Source: Alphaproteobacteria bacterium (GTDB lineage Bacteria > Pseudomonadota > Alphaproteobacteria > ATCC43930 > CGMCC-115725). From it: a stretch of 64,000 bases of DNA. The notes under the pieces were generated by a model. The model did not search any database, was not told the origin of the DNA, and saw nothing but the letters and a program-made list of their open reading frames with translations. Numbering within the stretch: the stretch's first letter is position 1; each line of letters starts with the position of its first letter. Below, piece after piece: positions 17,543-26,671 of this stretch. Made by a program: the position numbers and the translations under genes. Where the stretch lies: assembly GCA_030041335.1 (NCBI GenBank), contig JASHOB010000215.1, positions 62,001 through 126,000 on the forward strand. Reading direction: 5' to 3'.

Positions 17543-17931
17543 TGATCGCGTGCAACCGCATCGAAAGCTACAGGTCTGACCGACGTCGTTCGGCGCGGTC
17601 CTCGACTTTGGAGAAACGGCTCGCGGAAATCATTATCTGCGGACTGTCGCGCGTTGCAAGGCCCGGGCGAAGACAATCCTCGACCGATTGAGGCCGTTCG
17701 ACCGAACCGTTCACCCGATAGACCGCTGATAATAGACGGCTCTAACATGCGCTATCGAATCGATGGGTTGGCTGCGGCGACACCCGGCGGCCGATGGGCC
17801 GGGCTTCTCCCCCTCGCTTCTAAGCTGCTATTATATCGCCGGACGTGCTGGTTCTGCGCCGCTTCGAGACGGTCTCGCCGCACGGTATACGCCGTCCCAA
17901 TGTCATCGAGGCGTTGCTTGAGGAGGCCACG
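17543..17931. other. intergenic region between divergent glgP and the diguanylate cyclase gene
   Basis: About 390 bases without a supported gene. Promoters for both divergent genes should be here. A TATTAT hexamer at about 17829 upstream of the cyclase is a possible -10, but its -35 partner is weak. GAGGAGG just before ATG 17932 is a good ribosome-binding site. Confidence 0.45.
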
Positions 17932-19218
17932 ATGAGTGAGTGGACAAATCGACTCCAGGAGTTTGTCGACAGCATTGCCGCAAGCGTCGCCCTTGTCGGA
18001 CGCGACGCCGCTGGCTCGTTTTTTGTACCGGCCTGCAACCAAAGTTTCTTCGCGATGACGGGTGGGCGGCCGCCTGGCGCCTACGGCTTTCCGCTCGCCT
18101 TCGACTCGTTGATCCCGAGCTATGCGCGCCATGAGTTTCGCGAGAAACTCAGAGATTGCTTCGAATCCGGCATCGCGGATGAATTCGAACAAGCCTATGA
18201 TCTGGTCGCCGACGGAACCCATTGGTGGCGCCTGTCGCTGAAGCCGTTCCGGCACACCGACGCGGGCAACGCGGTGCAGGAGATCCTCATCACCGGCCTC
18301 GAGATTACCGCAAAGATGGAACTGATGAATCAGCTCCAGATCAGCACATCCCGCTTTCGGTCTGTGGTCGATGCTGCCTATGACGCCATCATAACGATCG
18401 ACCAGGAACATAATATCACCTTGTTCAATCGTGCCGCGGAGAATCTCTTCGGATACGAGGCATCCGAGATGATCGGCCAGCCGCTCTTGCGGCTCATTCC
18501 GGAACCGCATCGTTCGCGCCACGATAGCTATGTGCACCAGTTTGCCCGATCTCCCGTTATGTCGAGGCAGATGAACGAGCGAGCTCGCATCTACGGGCTT
18601 CACCGTGACGGTTCGCGACTGCCCGTCGAAATCGCGATTTCCAAAATCAATGTGAATGGGCTGTTGGAGTTCACCGCCATCATCAGGGACATCGAGGACC
18701 GCATGCGCCTCATGGACCTGTTTCAAAAAGAGGCCGAGACGGACGAACTCACTGGCTTGGCGAACCGCAGAGAATTCCTTGAGGTCATGGAGAATAGTCT
18801 GCGATCGGATGACGATTTATCCGTATTGATGCTTGACATCGACTTTTTCAAGAAGGTCAACGACACGTACGGACATGACGCCGGCGACGAAGTTCTGAAA
18901 TACCTGGCCAAGGCGGGGACGGCCGTGGTTGGTGCATCGGGACTTTTTGCCAGATGGGGTGGCGAGGAGTTCATGGTGGCGTTGCCGAAAATGGGTCTGG
19001 ACGGGGCGCGGTCAATCGCGGAGCGGTTCAGAGCGACAATCGCGGACCAGAATTTCAAGTACGATTGGCCCGATGGCAAGGCCATCCCTTTCACCATCAG
19101 TATCGGTGTGGTGACACGCGCGTCCGACGAGCGCGACATGTTGGCGTTCCTAAAACGGGTCGATCAAGCGCTTTACAAAGCCAAGGAATCGGGCCGGAAC
19201 CGCGTCGAGACCGGCTAA
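17932..19218 (+). CDS. PAS-GGDEF diguanylate cyclase
   Basis: 428 residues, soluble. An N-terminal PAS-like region (residues 1-110) is followed by a clear PAS domain (about 130-250, with AYDAIITIDQEHNITLFNRA). A GGDEF domain spans 265-428 with DELTGLANRREF, MLDIDFFKKVNDTYGHDAGD and the active GGEEF at 343-347. It makes c-di-GMP from two GTP. The position of the inhibitory RxxD motif upstream of GGEEF holds no Arg/Asp pair, so classical product inhibition is not expected. ATG 17932 is favoured by GAGGAGG 7 bases upstream over an in-frame TTG at 17845. The gene is convergent with an EAL gene. Confidence 0.93.
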   Translation: MSEWTNRLQEFVDSIAASVALVGRDAAGSFFVPACNQSFFAMTGGRPPGAYGFPLAFDSLIPSYARHEFREKLRDCFESGIADEFEQAYDLVADGTHWWRLSLKPFRHTDAGNAVQEILITGLEITAKMELMNQLQISTSRFRSVVDAAYDAIITIDQEHNITLFNRAAENLFGYEASEMIGQPLLRLIPEPHRSRHDSYVHQFARSPVMSRQMNERARIYGLHRDGSRLPVEIAISKINVNGLLEFTAIIRDIEDRMRLMDLFQKEAETDELTGLANRREFLEVMENSLRSDDDLSVLMLDIDFFKKVNDTYGHDAGDEVLKYLAKAGTAVVGASGLFARWGGEEFMVALPKMGLDGARSIAERFRATIADQNFKYDWPDGKAIPFTISIGVVTRASDERDMLAFLKRVDQALYKAKESGRNRVETG

Positions 19219-19268
19219 AAATTCGACTGCTGCGTCTCAGCCCCGGGGTCGCGTCGCGAGAACCGCCT

Positions 19269-19286
19269 GAGCCCAGGGTCGGGCTC
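19269..19286. terminator. possible bidirectional hairpin between convergent genes
   Basis: A perfect 6-bp inverted repeat, GAGCCC-AGGGTC-GGGCTC, lies between the convergent cyclase and EAL stop codons. No T-run follows on either strand, so it may only stall polymerase or protect 3' ends. Confidence 0.3.
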
Positions 19287-19302
19287 ATCGGCGCGCAAGC
19301 GC

Positions 19303-21123
19303 TCACCCGTCAGCACTGTCATCAGCGGGAAGTTCCCCTTGAGGTTCCGTCCGTGCCCGAACCCAGCGCTCAAACTGCGCCACTTCGAGCGGCGGCGAGA
19401 TCACGTTGCCTTGACCGATGTCGCAGCCATGCTCCGAGAGCCAGCTGTACACCTCATCATCTTCGAGGCCTTCCGCGATAACCAAACGTCCCAGTTCGTG
19501 CGCGAGTTTAACGGTGGAGACCACGATGGCCTGGTCGTCCTTGTTGCTGATGAGTCGGGTGATAAAGAGTTGGTCGATCTTCACATGGGTCGCGGGGATG
19601 TACTTGAGATATGAAAGTGTACTGTAGCCGACGCCGAAATCGTCGATTCCGATCGTCACACCCATGCCCCGGACCTCGTTGAGCCGGCGGCCAATCCGCA
19701 CCGGGTCTTTCATGAGGGCGCTTTCCGTCACCTCGATATCGATCCACTCGGGCCGAACGCCATAGTGATCAATGAGCGTCGTCAGGCGCGCCACAAAATG
19801 CTCGTCCTCAAGGTCCAGCACCGAAACGTTGATTGAAATCGGGATGTCGAGCCCGGCCGCCCGCAGGCGCGCGATCTCGGGCAGCGCTGTCTTCAGCTCC
19901 CAATCCGTGAGTGCATGCACCAAGGCGGTCTGCTCGATGAGCGGGATCGCTTCGCTTGGCGAGATTTGCCCCAGGGTCGGATGCGTCCAACGCATGAGCG
20001 CCTCGGCGCCGATGCAGCGGCCGGTCCGGAGATCTGTCTTGGGCTGATAAACCAGGCGGAGTTGCCCGTCGTTCGCAAGCGCGGTGCCGATATCGCGCAG
20101 CAGATAAGACGCGCGCCGCGACGCCTGGTCGAATCCCCGGCTGTAGGTGCACCATGGTTTCTTCTCGGTCAGCGACGCTTGGGCGCCGCTGGCGGCGGTC
20201 CGCACCAGTTCCGCGGCATCGGTCCCGTCATGGGGGTAGTAAGCGGTGCCGACCCCGATCGACGTCGCGAATGGGATCTCCCTGCGGCCTCCTGGCTGTC
20301 GCAGATGGTGGGCGAGCCCTTCGAGGACATTCTGCGCTTGGCCGGGCGAGCTGGCATCAAGGAGGCAGCCAAACCGCGCGCTCGAGAGATGGTAGAGCCT
20401 GGTGCGCACAGGCAGGCGCTCGGTAATCCGCGCCGCGGACGCGGCTTCGAACGCATCCGCCTCGCCTTGGCCCAGCGTGCGCTCGAGATCGGCGTATTGG
20501 TTCGGCGTCGCCGCGTCGATGACCACGATCGCGAACGCAGGCGCGACATGCGCCCTCTCCGCGATGCCGGCACCGATGTCTTTGAGAAAGCGCAATCGGT
20601 TCGGCAACCCGCTCACCGGATGAAATTCCCCGACCACGTGATGCGACTCAATCAGCGTCGTGGCGAGAGCGGCGAGGTCGTGGAGGGCCTCAGCCTGCTT
20701 CTGCGACAGGCCCTCCCGGGGCTTACTGTCCAAGACAGCGAGCGCGCCTAGCGCCAGGCCGTCTCGCGTCCGCAAAGGCACCCCCGCGTAGAACCGGACA
20801 TGCGGATCGCCGACGACGAGAGGAGCGGCGCTGAATCGCGGATCTTGCGTCGCATCGTCGACGACGAGCACGTCCGCCGCCGTAATCGCATAGGCACAGA
20901 ACGACTGGTCCCGCGGAATTTCGGTGAGCGTCAAGCCGACGCGCGACTTGAACCATTGCCGCTGCTCGTCGATGAGCGACATCAGCGCGATGGGCGCATC
21001 CAGCAGGTTGGCCGCGAGCCGCGTCAGACGGTCGAATGCCGGTTCCGGCGGCGTGTCGAGCAATTCGAGGCGACGGAGTGCCGCGAGACGATCGGGCTCG
21101 TTGCTCGGTAATGGAGGCCGCAT
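19303..21123 (-). CDS. GAF - degenerate GGDEF - EAL phosphodiesterase-type protein
   Basis: 606 residues. The GAF domain is near 25-160 (FCAYAI, RFYAGVPLRTRDG). The GGDEF-like domain at about 165-325 has lost its active site: the GGDEF position reads SSARFG. The EAL domain at 345-590 has GAEALMRW, INVSVLDLEDE, ITVTESA-type DIEVTESA, DDFGVGYSTLSYLKYIP and KIDQLFI. Most EAL catalytic residues are present, so it likely hydrolyses c-di-GMP to pGpG. The late loop reads AEGLEDDEV rather than AEGVET. It is convergent to the cyclase, giving opposed c-di-GMP enzymes beside the cellulose operon. Confidence 0.9.
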   Translation of the reverse strand: MRPPLPSNEPDRLAALRRLELLDTPPEPAFDRLTRLAANLLDAPIALMSLIDEQRQWFKSRVGLTLTEIPRDQSFCAYAITAADVLVVDDATQDPRFSAAPLVVGDPHVRFYAGVPLRTRDGLALGALAVLDSKPREGLSQKQAEALHDLAALATTLIESHHVVGEFHPVSGLPNRLRFLKDIGAGIAERAHVAPAFAIVVIDAATPNQYADLERTLGQGEADAFEAASAARITERLPVRTRLYHLSSARFGCLLDASSPGQAQNVLEGLAHHLRQPGGRREIPFATSIGVGTAYYPHDGTDAAELVRTAASGAQASLTEKKPWCTYSRGFDQASRRASYLLRDIGTALANDGQLRLVYQPKTDLRTGRCIGAEALMRWTHPTLGQISPSEAIPLIEQTALVHALTDWELKTALPEIARLRAAGLDIPISINVSVLDLEDEHFVARLTTLIDHYGVRPEWIDIEVTESALMKDPVRIGRRLNEVRGMGVTIGIDDFGVGYSTLSYLKYIPATHVKIDQLFITRLISNKDDQAIVVSTVKLAHELGRLVIAEGLEDDEVYSWLSEHGCDIGQGNVISPPLEVAQFERWVRARTEPQGELPADDSADG

Positions 21124-21814
21124 TGGGCAAATTCCTTCCTGTGCAACATCTAGGCTTGGTCAATGATCACCAAGGCCCTGCCGTCACCAGAGCACATCCA
21201 AGGCGTGCCCTGCTTCAATGCGTCCACACCCCGTGCCGCGTCCGCCCTCGACCTCGTGAGATCTGGTCAAGTTTCGATCACTTTAATTGACCCTCGTCGT
21301 ACCCAGAAGCACCGGGCGCAGACGATCTCAACGCGTTGACCAAGTTGCTGATACCGTGCAATCGAAACAGCCGATTCTCGAACCTGGGGGCGCCGGTTGC
21401 CGCGGGCAACGACACTCGGGCTCGTCTTCGGTTGCCGATCGCCACAAATGCTCATGGGCGCGACCGGCGCTGCGAAACTTCACCACACTTGCCACTCGGA
21501 CCGGTCGATGCCGGCACCAATCCATAAAATGCCGACCAAACACCCAAAGGGAGCAGAACCGCCATGGCGAGCACAAGTGTCCATGCACATCCTTTGAGCG
21601 CTCGGCACGCTTGGTATAAGTTCGCTGGTTAGCGACCTGGTCCGAACGGCCTCAGGATGCCTGACATTATTGAGGACGAAGACCAGGTTGAATAACAGAC
21701 GATCTTGCCAAACCACTACCCTAGCGATTTCTTGCGTCGACAAAAAGACCTACCGATTCGTTGCGATCTATGGCGATGCAAGATGCTGCCCAATCATCCT
21801 GATCCGAAGACCCC
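21124..21814. other. 690-bp intergenic region, no supported gene
   Basis: No frame on either strand resembles a known protein. On the minus strand a short frame near 21570-21450 encodes a hydrophobic signal-like run (LVLAMAVLLPLGVWSAFYGL) but stops soon after. It could be the head of a broken small membrane protein. The region marks the change from tight operons to a looser, relic-rich segment. Confidence 0.4.
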
Positions 21815-23440
21815 ATGGCCAAGACCTTTGATTACATCATTATCGGCGCCGGCTCGGCGGGCTGCGTCGTCGCTTACCGGCTGACAGAGGACCCGGGCGT
21901 CAAAGTCCTCGTGCTGGAGGCGGGGGGGAGCGATGCCGCGGCGGTGTTGCGTCTGCCGATTGCCTGGCCGCTGGCCGCCTGGGACAAACGCTTCAATTGG
22001 AGCTTTGAGACGGAGCCGGAGGCGCAACTCGACGGCCGGCGATTGCCGATCGCACGCGGCAAGGTGCTGGGCGGCTGTTCCTCGATTAATGGGATGGGCT
22101 ACAAGCGTGGCCATCCGCGCGACTACGACCACTGGCGCCAGCTCGGCCTACCGGGCTGGGGCTATGCCGATGTCTTGCCCTATTTCAAGCGCTCGGAAAA
22201 TTCCTGGCGCGGCGACAACAAGTACCACAGCACTGGCGGACCGTTGGCTGTGAAGCAGGGCGGGGCGGCACAATTGCTCTACGAGCCGCTCGCCGCCGCC
22301 GCGCAACTTGCAGGTCATCCAATCTGTGACGACATTTCGGGTGACGAACCGGAAGGGTTGTTCGTCACCGAACTGACTATTGGCAAACATGGCCGTCGCC
22401 ACTCAACGGCGCGCGCCTTCCTCTATCCGGCGATGAAACGGCCGAATCTGACGGTCGTGACCGAGGCGCTGACCACGCGCCTGGTCATTGAAAAGGGCCG
22501 CGCCGTCGCGATCGACTATGTGAAGGACGGCACGCTCAGCCGCGCTTATGCCGAACGTGAAGTGCTGCTATCGGCCGGCGCCTATAATTCGCCGCAGCTG
22601 CTGATGCTGTCGGGCATCGGTCCCGCCGACGAAATCAAGGCGCACGGTATCGCGCCACTGGTGGATCTGCCCGGCGTCGGCAGGCATCTTGAGGAGCATG
22701 GCTCGGTGCCGGTGATCATGGCTGCGGCGCAACCGACCTTCCTGCACGAGCTGCGTGCCGATCGTGCAGCCTGGTGGACCTTGCGATGGGCGGTGTTAGG
22801 CGATGGGCCATTTGCGTGCAATGGCAACACCGCCGGGATTTTCGCGCGCTCGCGACCTGGCTTGGAACGGCCGGATGTGCAGCTGACTTGCAACACTATC
22901 GGCCTCTTCGACCGGCCGTGGTGGCCGTGGCAGGCGGCGAGGCAGAATTATGCCTTCAACTGCATCGTCACGGTGATTCATCCCGAAAGCCGCGGTACGG
23001 TGACGCTGCGCTCGGCCGATCCAAAAGATAAGCCGCGCATCCAGCTCAACATCTTCAGGGAAGACGCCGACGTCGAGACCGTGCTCCGTGGCATCGCCAT
23101 GACGCGAGAACTCTACTCGACCGAACCCCAGAAGCGGCTGATCGCGCGGGAGGTCATGCCGGGCCCGGATGCGACCTCCCGCGCCGCACTCGCCGCCTAT
23201 GTCCGGCGCATGGCGACGACCATGTCCCACCCCGCCTGTACCTGCCGGATGGGCAACGACGCCGATGCCGTGGTCGATGCGGAACTGAGAGTGCGTGGCG
23301 TCGATGGGTTGCGCATCGCCGATGCCTCGGTGTTTCCAGCGATCCCCGGCGGCAACACCAACGCCCCCTGCATTATGGTTGGGGAAAAAGCGGCCGACCT
23401 GCTATTGGGCAGGCGCCTGCCGCCCGCGGCGCTCGCTTAA
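21815..23440 (+). CDS. GMC-family FAD alcohol/choline dehydrogenase-like oxidoreductase
   Basis: 541 residues. The N-terminal ADP-binding GAGSAGCVVAYRL and VLVLEAGG bind FAD. GMC signature 1 is RGKVLGGCSSINGM and signature 2 is GAYNSPQLLMLSGIGP. The C-terminal block has HPACTCRMG, with the catalytic His, and NTNAPCIMVGEKAADLL. These enzymes oxidise alcohols, choline-like or sugar substrates to aldehydes or ketones. The substrate cannot be inferred. A c-type cytochrome gene lies about 380 bases downstream in convergent orientation and could take electrons, though they are not one operon. Confidence 0.92.
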   Translation: MAKTFDYIIIGAGSAGCVVAYRLTEDPGVKVLVLEAGGSDAAAVLRLPIAWPLAAWDKRFNWSFETEPEAQLDGRRLPIARGKVLGGCSSINGMGYKRGHPRDYDHWRQLGLPGWGYADVLPYFKRSENSWRGDNKYHSTGGPLAVKQGGAAQLLYEPLAAAAQLAGHPICDDISGDEPEGLFVTELTIGKHGRRHSTARAFLYPAMKRPNLTVVTEALTTRLVIEKGRAVAIDYVKDGTLSRAYAEREVLLSAGAYNSPQLLMLSGIGPADEIKAHGIAPLVDLPGVGRHLEEHGSVPVIMAAAQPTFLHELRADRAAWWTLRWAVLGDGPFACNGNTAGIFARSRPGLERPDVQLTCNTIGLFDRPWWPWQAARQNYAFNCIVTVIHPESRGTVTLRSADPKDKPRIQLNIFREDADVETVLRGIAMTRELYSTEPQKRLIAREVMPGPDATSRAALAAYVRRMATTMSHPACTCRMGNDADAVVDAELRVRGVDGLRIADASVFPAIPGGNTNAPCIMVGEKAADLLLGRRLPPAALA

Positions 23441-23462
23441 CGGCGATTGCAAGAACCCTCGC

Positions 23463-23500
23463 CCCCTTTCCGTTCGCCTTGTGTATCGCCTGCCACAGGC
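23463..23500 (-). repeat. 38-bp echo of the 3' end of the CoxL-like gene
   Basis: 36 of 38 bases match 29168-29205. On the minus strand it encodes LWQAIHKANGKG, the last residues of the molybdopterin subunit ending at 29165, but here the stop is missing and the frame reads on. It is a remnant of a second copy or a recombination footprint. Confidence 0.8.
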
Positions 23501-23593
23501 TCGGGTTCGACCGCGGCAGTGTTGAGCTATCGAAACCGCGCGCAGAGATAGACGGTGATCGAATTCAACGACCGCTTCCGATCATAACGATAG

Positions 23594-23809
23594 CACCATC
23601 ATCTCCGGCACCATCTGATCCCGACCGCTGGCGGACCCGTTTGGGACGGCGGAAAGCAAATCGCGCGCGCATTGGCCGAGAAATATCTCGCCGCGCGCGA
23701 TCCGAAGTTCAACAATCCTGCCCGCGAAGCCGCCGAAGCCGCTTGGGCGAACCGCGCCCAGCAAGAATCCCCACATCTGACGCCGAGAAAAGCCGCGCCG
23801 GAACGGTAA
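23594..23809 (+). pseudogene. open fragment of an unrecognised gene
   Basis: A frame after a TAG at 23591 encodes about 71 residues with coding-like composition, including GGPVWDGGKQIARALAEKYL and then AARDPKFNNPAREAAEAAWA, ending in TAA. It has no start codon or ribosome-binding site. It is probably the tail of a decayed gene of unknown family. Together with the adjacent 38-bp echo it suggests this interval is scrapped sequence. Confidence 0.3.
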
Positions 23810-23822
23810 TGCCGAGCAACGA

Positions 23823-24347
23823 CTATTTTTCGAGCGGCGGCTTCATGCCATCGCCGGGTACTATGCGATAGACCAGCACCGTAACCTTATCATTGCGTCC
23901 GAAGGGGCCGGGAACCGCGTGCTTGGTCGGCGGCAGGCTTTGCAAATAGCCCGCGATCGCGTAGGCATCCTCTTTGGTTAGGGCGGCGAAATCCATCCAT
24001 GGCATAGCCGGCGCCAGCATTCGCCCGTCCGGCCGCTTGCCAGTGGTAAACGCCGTCACAATCTGGTCTGCGGTCCAAGTCCCAAGGCCGGTTTCCTTGT
24101 CCGGCGTCAAATTCCGGCCGACGAAGACGCCAAGGCCGGGGATTTCAAAGCCGACATCGGATCCGCTGAGCGGATGCGCCATATCGGGCTTGCCCAGGAA
24201 ACTTCCTGGCGTATGGCAATCACCGCAGCCCATAACGGTGACAAGGTATTTGCCCCGCGCAACCTTATCCTGAGCGACGGCATGGGTGCCTACGGCGACA
24301 AGCAAAACGGCCTGCGCCCAGAGTAGCCAACGATGAATTGATCGCAC
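23823..24347 (-). CDS. secreted mono-haem cytochrome c
   Basis: 174 residues. A signal peptide (WLLWAQAVLLVAVGTHAVAQ) is followed by one haem site, CGDCH, with the distal Met probably in MLAPAMPWMDF. The fold ends with DAYAIAGYLQSLPP, typical of class I cytochromes c. It carries electrons in the periplasm. The start is GTG 24347 with GGGGGACT upstream. It may serve a dehydrogenase such as the convergent GMC protein. A conserved N-terminal stretch, GCGDCHTPGSFLGKPD, resembles the cytochrome c family often found with dehydrogenases. Confidence 0.87.
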   Translation of the reverse strand: MRSIHRWLLWAQAVLLVAVGTHAVAQDKVARGKYLVTVMGCGDCHTPGSFLGKPDMAHPLSGSDVGFEIPGLGVFVGRNLTPDKETGLGTWTADQIVTAFTTGKRPDGRMLAPAMPWMDFAALTKEDAYAIAGYLQSLPPTKHAVPGPFGRNDKVTVLVYRIVPGDGMKPPLEK

Positions 24348-24571
24348 CTGAGTCCCCCCTCCACTTTATTTATGACCAATGGTCTTACGGTGGGGCCACG
24401 CGCGCAAGCGGCCTTAGGTTAACAATCAACGCCTTATGCGCTCGCCGCTCCATAGGTCGTCGCTTTCTCCTTCGCTGTTTTGGTTTCGGGCCGAGCACGC
24501 GATGGACCGGGATTAGTTCTCCATGACGGGAGAAATTTTCATACTATTTAGGAGAACGTAAAGGCGTGCGC

Positions 24572-24736
24572 ATGAAGCACGACAAAGCACGCAGCACTAA
24601 CAGCATGTCGGCCGATGTGGTTGGGAACATCGATCAGATTGCCGACGCCGAAGACCGGTCGCGGCGTTGGACAATGACACGGGCGGCGCAATGGCTGATT
24701 GAGCAAGCCAAGAACGCGCCCCCGGCCAACCATTGA
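24572..24736 (+). CDS. small hypothetical protein (54 aa)
   Basis: 54 residues from ATG 24572, charged, with the helical tail RRWTMTRAAQWLIEQAKNA. AAGG lies 8 bases upstream. I recognise no family; a small DNA-binding or antitoxin-like helix protein is conceivable but unproven. It overlaps the 5' flank of a decayed phage-like gene, so it may belong to the same imported segment. Confidence 0.35.
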   Translation: MKHDKARSTNSMSADVVGNIDQIADAEDRSRRWTMTRAAQWLIEQAKNAPPANH

Positions 24737-24747
24737 GCATTCGCGCC

Positions 24748-24972
24748 ATGGCGGGCGTCAGAAGGGAACGCCAAATAAGGCCGCTGCCGATCGAAAAGAA
24801 ACTTGCGCAAGAATATACCCAAGAGGCGGTTGAAAAGCTGGTCTCTACCCGACCGCCTCGACGCACGCGGCGGGATCGCCGTTATGGCAGGTCAAGGCAG
24901 CTGATTGAGCATGACGCAGGTGAGAATGCAATCGATCTGCTGACTATTATTCACCGCAGCGGCATTGAGTAA
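24748..24972 (+). pseudogene. frameshifted phage-type small protein gene
   Basis: The start reads MAGVR, then in a shifted frame KGTPNKAAADRK, then back in the first frame KKLAQEYTQEAVEKLV and finally DRRYGRSRQLIEHDAG. In order these match a common phage-associated family that I recall as MAGxRxGxxKGTPNKATAxxKxxAxxYTxEAxxxLVxx...LLDRGYGRPxQxxEH. Two frame changes and a lost middle make it non-functional. Confidence 0.5.
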
Positions 24973-25046
24973 GATGGGCGCCTTGCCCATTGGCGCTCGC
25001 AGGCTGCGTCTCTGGTGCGGAATTCTGATTGAGGTTTTTGGCCGGC

Positions 25047-25856
25047 ATGGAAATCCTCGTAGCGCTCTACCTTACGATTTTGCTGATCATGGCAAGCGGT
25101 GCAGGATTATTTTTCCAAAGCAGACTGAAAGAGCATCACAGAAGTCGCGACAGCACCGAAGCAGTCCGAATGATCGTTCTGATGTTAGTCACCTTGGCGG
25201 CACTGGTTTTGGGGCTGCTGGTCACGTCGGTGAAGGCGGATTTCGACAATCATGATGACCTCTATCGCCGATATGGCATCGCCCTCATTCGGTTGGATAT
25301 AAGACTGCGAGAGTTTGGGGAGGAGGCGAACTCAATAAGAAGGACACTGCGCGCCTACACTGCCATGGTGATCCGGCAATCCTGGCCCGATGAGACAGCA
25401 CCGAGCGGCTCCTATCCCACCCAATACACCGCGTTATTCCCCGGAAGCGAAGAGACAACAGAAATTACTGCCGCGCTGCGGGGTATTGATGACGCGATAC
25501 AGAATTTGAAGCCGACTACGCCCTATCAGATAAATATTTACCCACTGTTGCAAAAACGCCTGAGCGATTTGGAGGATATCCGCTGGATTTTGGTAGAGGG
25601 CCCCGCATCGCGGATTTCGTCGGTATTTCTTGCGGCGCTTATGTTTTGGTTGGTCATTGTATTCTTCATGTTTGGCATCGTCGCGCCGAGAAATTCACTC
25701 ATCTATGTTTCAATATTCCTTGCCTCCCTTTCTGTGTCATCCACCTTATATGTGATCTTGGATTTGGATACACCATTGACCGGGCTGATTAGGGTATCAA
25801 ACCAACCTTTGCGCGATGCGCTGATGCATATGGATCAGCCACCATCTGCTCCGTAA
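25047..25856 (+). CDS. DUF4239 (bestrophin-like) membrane protein
   Basis: 269 residues with four membrane segments: near 1-20, 45-65 (MIVLMLVTLAALVLGLLV), about 190-212 and about 217-240. The middle is a soluble helical loop. The ending ILDLDTPLTGLIRVSNQPLRDAL is the hallmark of DUF4239 proteins. Function is unknown; a bestrophin-like channel role has been suggested for the fold. ATG 25047 is preferred to a TTG at 25029. Its base composition is less GC-rich than the operons around it. Confidence 0.8.
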   Translation: MEILVALYLTILLIMASGAGLFFQSRLKEHHRSRDSTEAVRMIVLMLVTLAALVLGLLVTSVKADFDNHDDLYRRYGIALIRLDIRLREFGEEANSIRRTLRAYTAMVIRQSWPDETAPSGSYPTQYTALFPGSEETTEITAALRGIDDAIQNLKPTTPYQINIYPLLQKRLSDLEDIRWILVEGPASRISSVFLAALMFWLVIVFFMFGIVAPRNSLIYVSIFLASLSVSSTLYVILDLDTPLTGLIRVSNQPLRDALMHMDQPPSAP

Positions 25857-26539
25857 TTCCGAGTTGGTTCCGTCCTAGGGTGAGCGTGACGGCTAAACTG
25901 GGTCGATCGTGTGATTTGGCTGATGCGCTTGCGTACACATTCGCAACGTTGGTAGCGCAGCCAGCACAGCCTAATTACATTTGTCGGCGCAGGCCATTTA
26001 GCAGTCCGAGTATGATCGTTGTGCGCGCCTCAGTTCCGGCCCCGAAGAAGCTACGACCCCAGCCAAGGGAACTAAGAATCCGAATATGATCCGTTCGCAG
26101 GGCTATAGGCAATGATTAGTGAAGCGCGCCGGTCGGTGATGATCGAATGCGATCGGTCATCAGCTGTAGATCCGTCTTTAGTTCTGCCGCTTGCTCAACA
26201 GTCATGACCGCCTGAACGACAAGTGAGGGGGTTTCAGACCCCTCCCAGAGCATGCCAGTACTCTAATCGAACGCCGCATTCGATTTCATGCAAAATGGCC
26301 GTCGAATACGATACGAGTGGGGTTAATGTAATGTTCGCTGCCGCATCTTTATCCCATTCTTGTATGACACTCGCTCCTGGTTGGTTGGCGCTCATGAGGG
26401 TAGCGGGAAAATGACGCAGCAACCGTTGCGTCCCAATCCTGCTGGCGCTCTCTCAGGAAAATGAACCCTTTCCGCTACGAGGTCGCACATGGGGCCGCTT
26501 GGCTCACGTTCATTCGGTTTGGAGGGCTAAGCGCAATTG
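25857..26539. other. loosely coded interval with no firm gene
   Basis: About 680 bases between the DUF4239 gene and a short minus-strand ORF. Apart from a 45-codon minus-strand frame (26116-26253) I see nothing recognisable. The composition is lower in GC and stops are frequent in all frames. Confidence 0.4.
26116..26253 (-). CDS. possible 45-residue ORF
   Basis: A frame from ATG 26253 encodes text ending QAVMTVEQAAELKTDLQLMT and then DRIRSSPTGALH. Its amphipathic helix looks protein-like, but there is no clear ribosome-binding site and no family. It may be a remnant. Confidence 0.22.
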   Translation of the reverse strand: MLWEGSETPSLVVQAVMTVEQAAELKTDLQLMTDRIRSSPTGALH

Positions 26540-26644
26540 TCATCGTTCCGCCAAATCGTCAGTGCTCTTAATCAGGTCCGCCAACAGCTCGGCGATACGA
26601 AACTCCCCGTAAGGTCCGCGGACTGCACGCAGATACTCGCTCAA
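26540..26644 (-). CDS. possible 34-residue ORF downstream of the lipase gene
   Basis: From TTG 26644, preceded by AGGGGAG, the frame encodes a helical peptide with SEYLRAVRGPYGEFRIAELL and DLIKSTDDLAER. It begins 28 bases after the lipase stop on the same strand. It could be a small coupled protein or the tail of a lost gene. Confidence 0.3.
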   Translation of the reverse strand: MSEYLRAVRGPYGEFRIAELLADLIKSTDDLAER

Positions 26645-26671
26645 GCTGGCTCGTCTCCCCTTTGAGCACCA

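Noticed and set aside
17752-18726. Minus-strand 324-codon frame over the diguanylate cyclase
   Set aside because: No recognisable domain; the plus strand has PAS and GGEEF.
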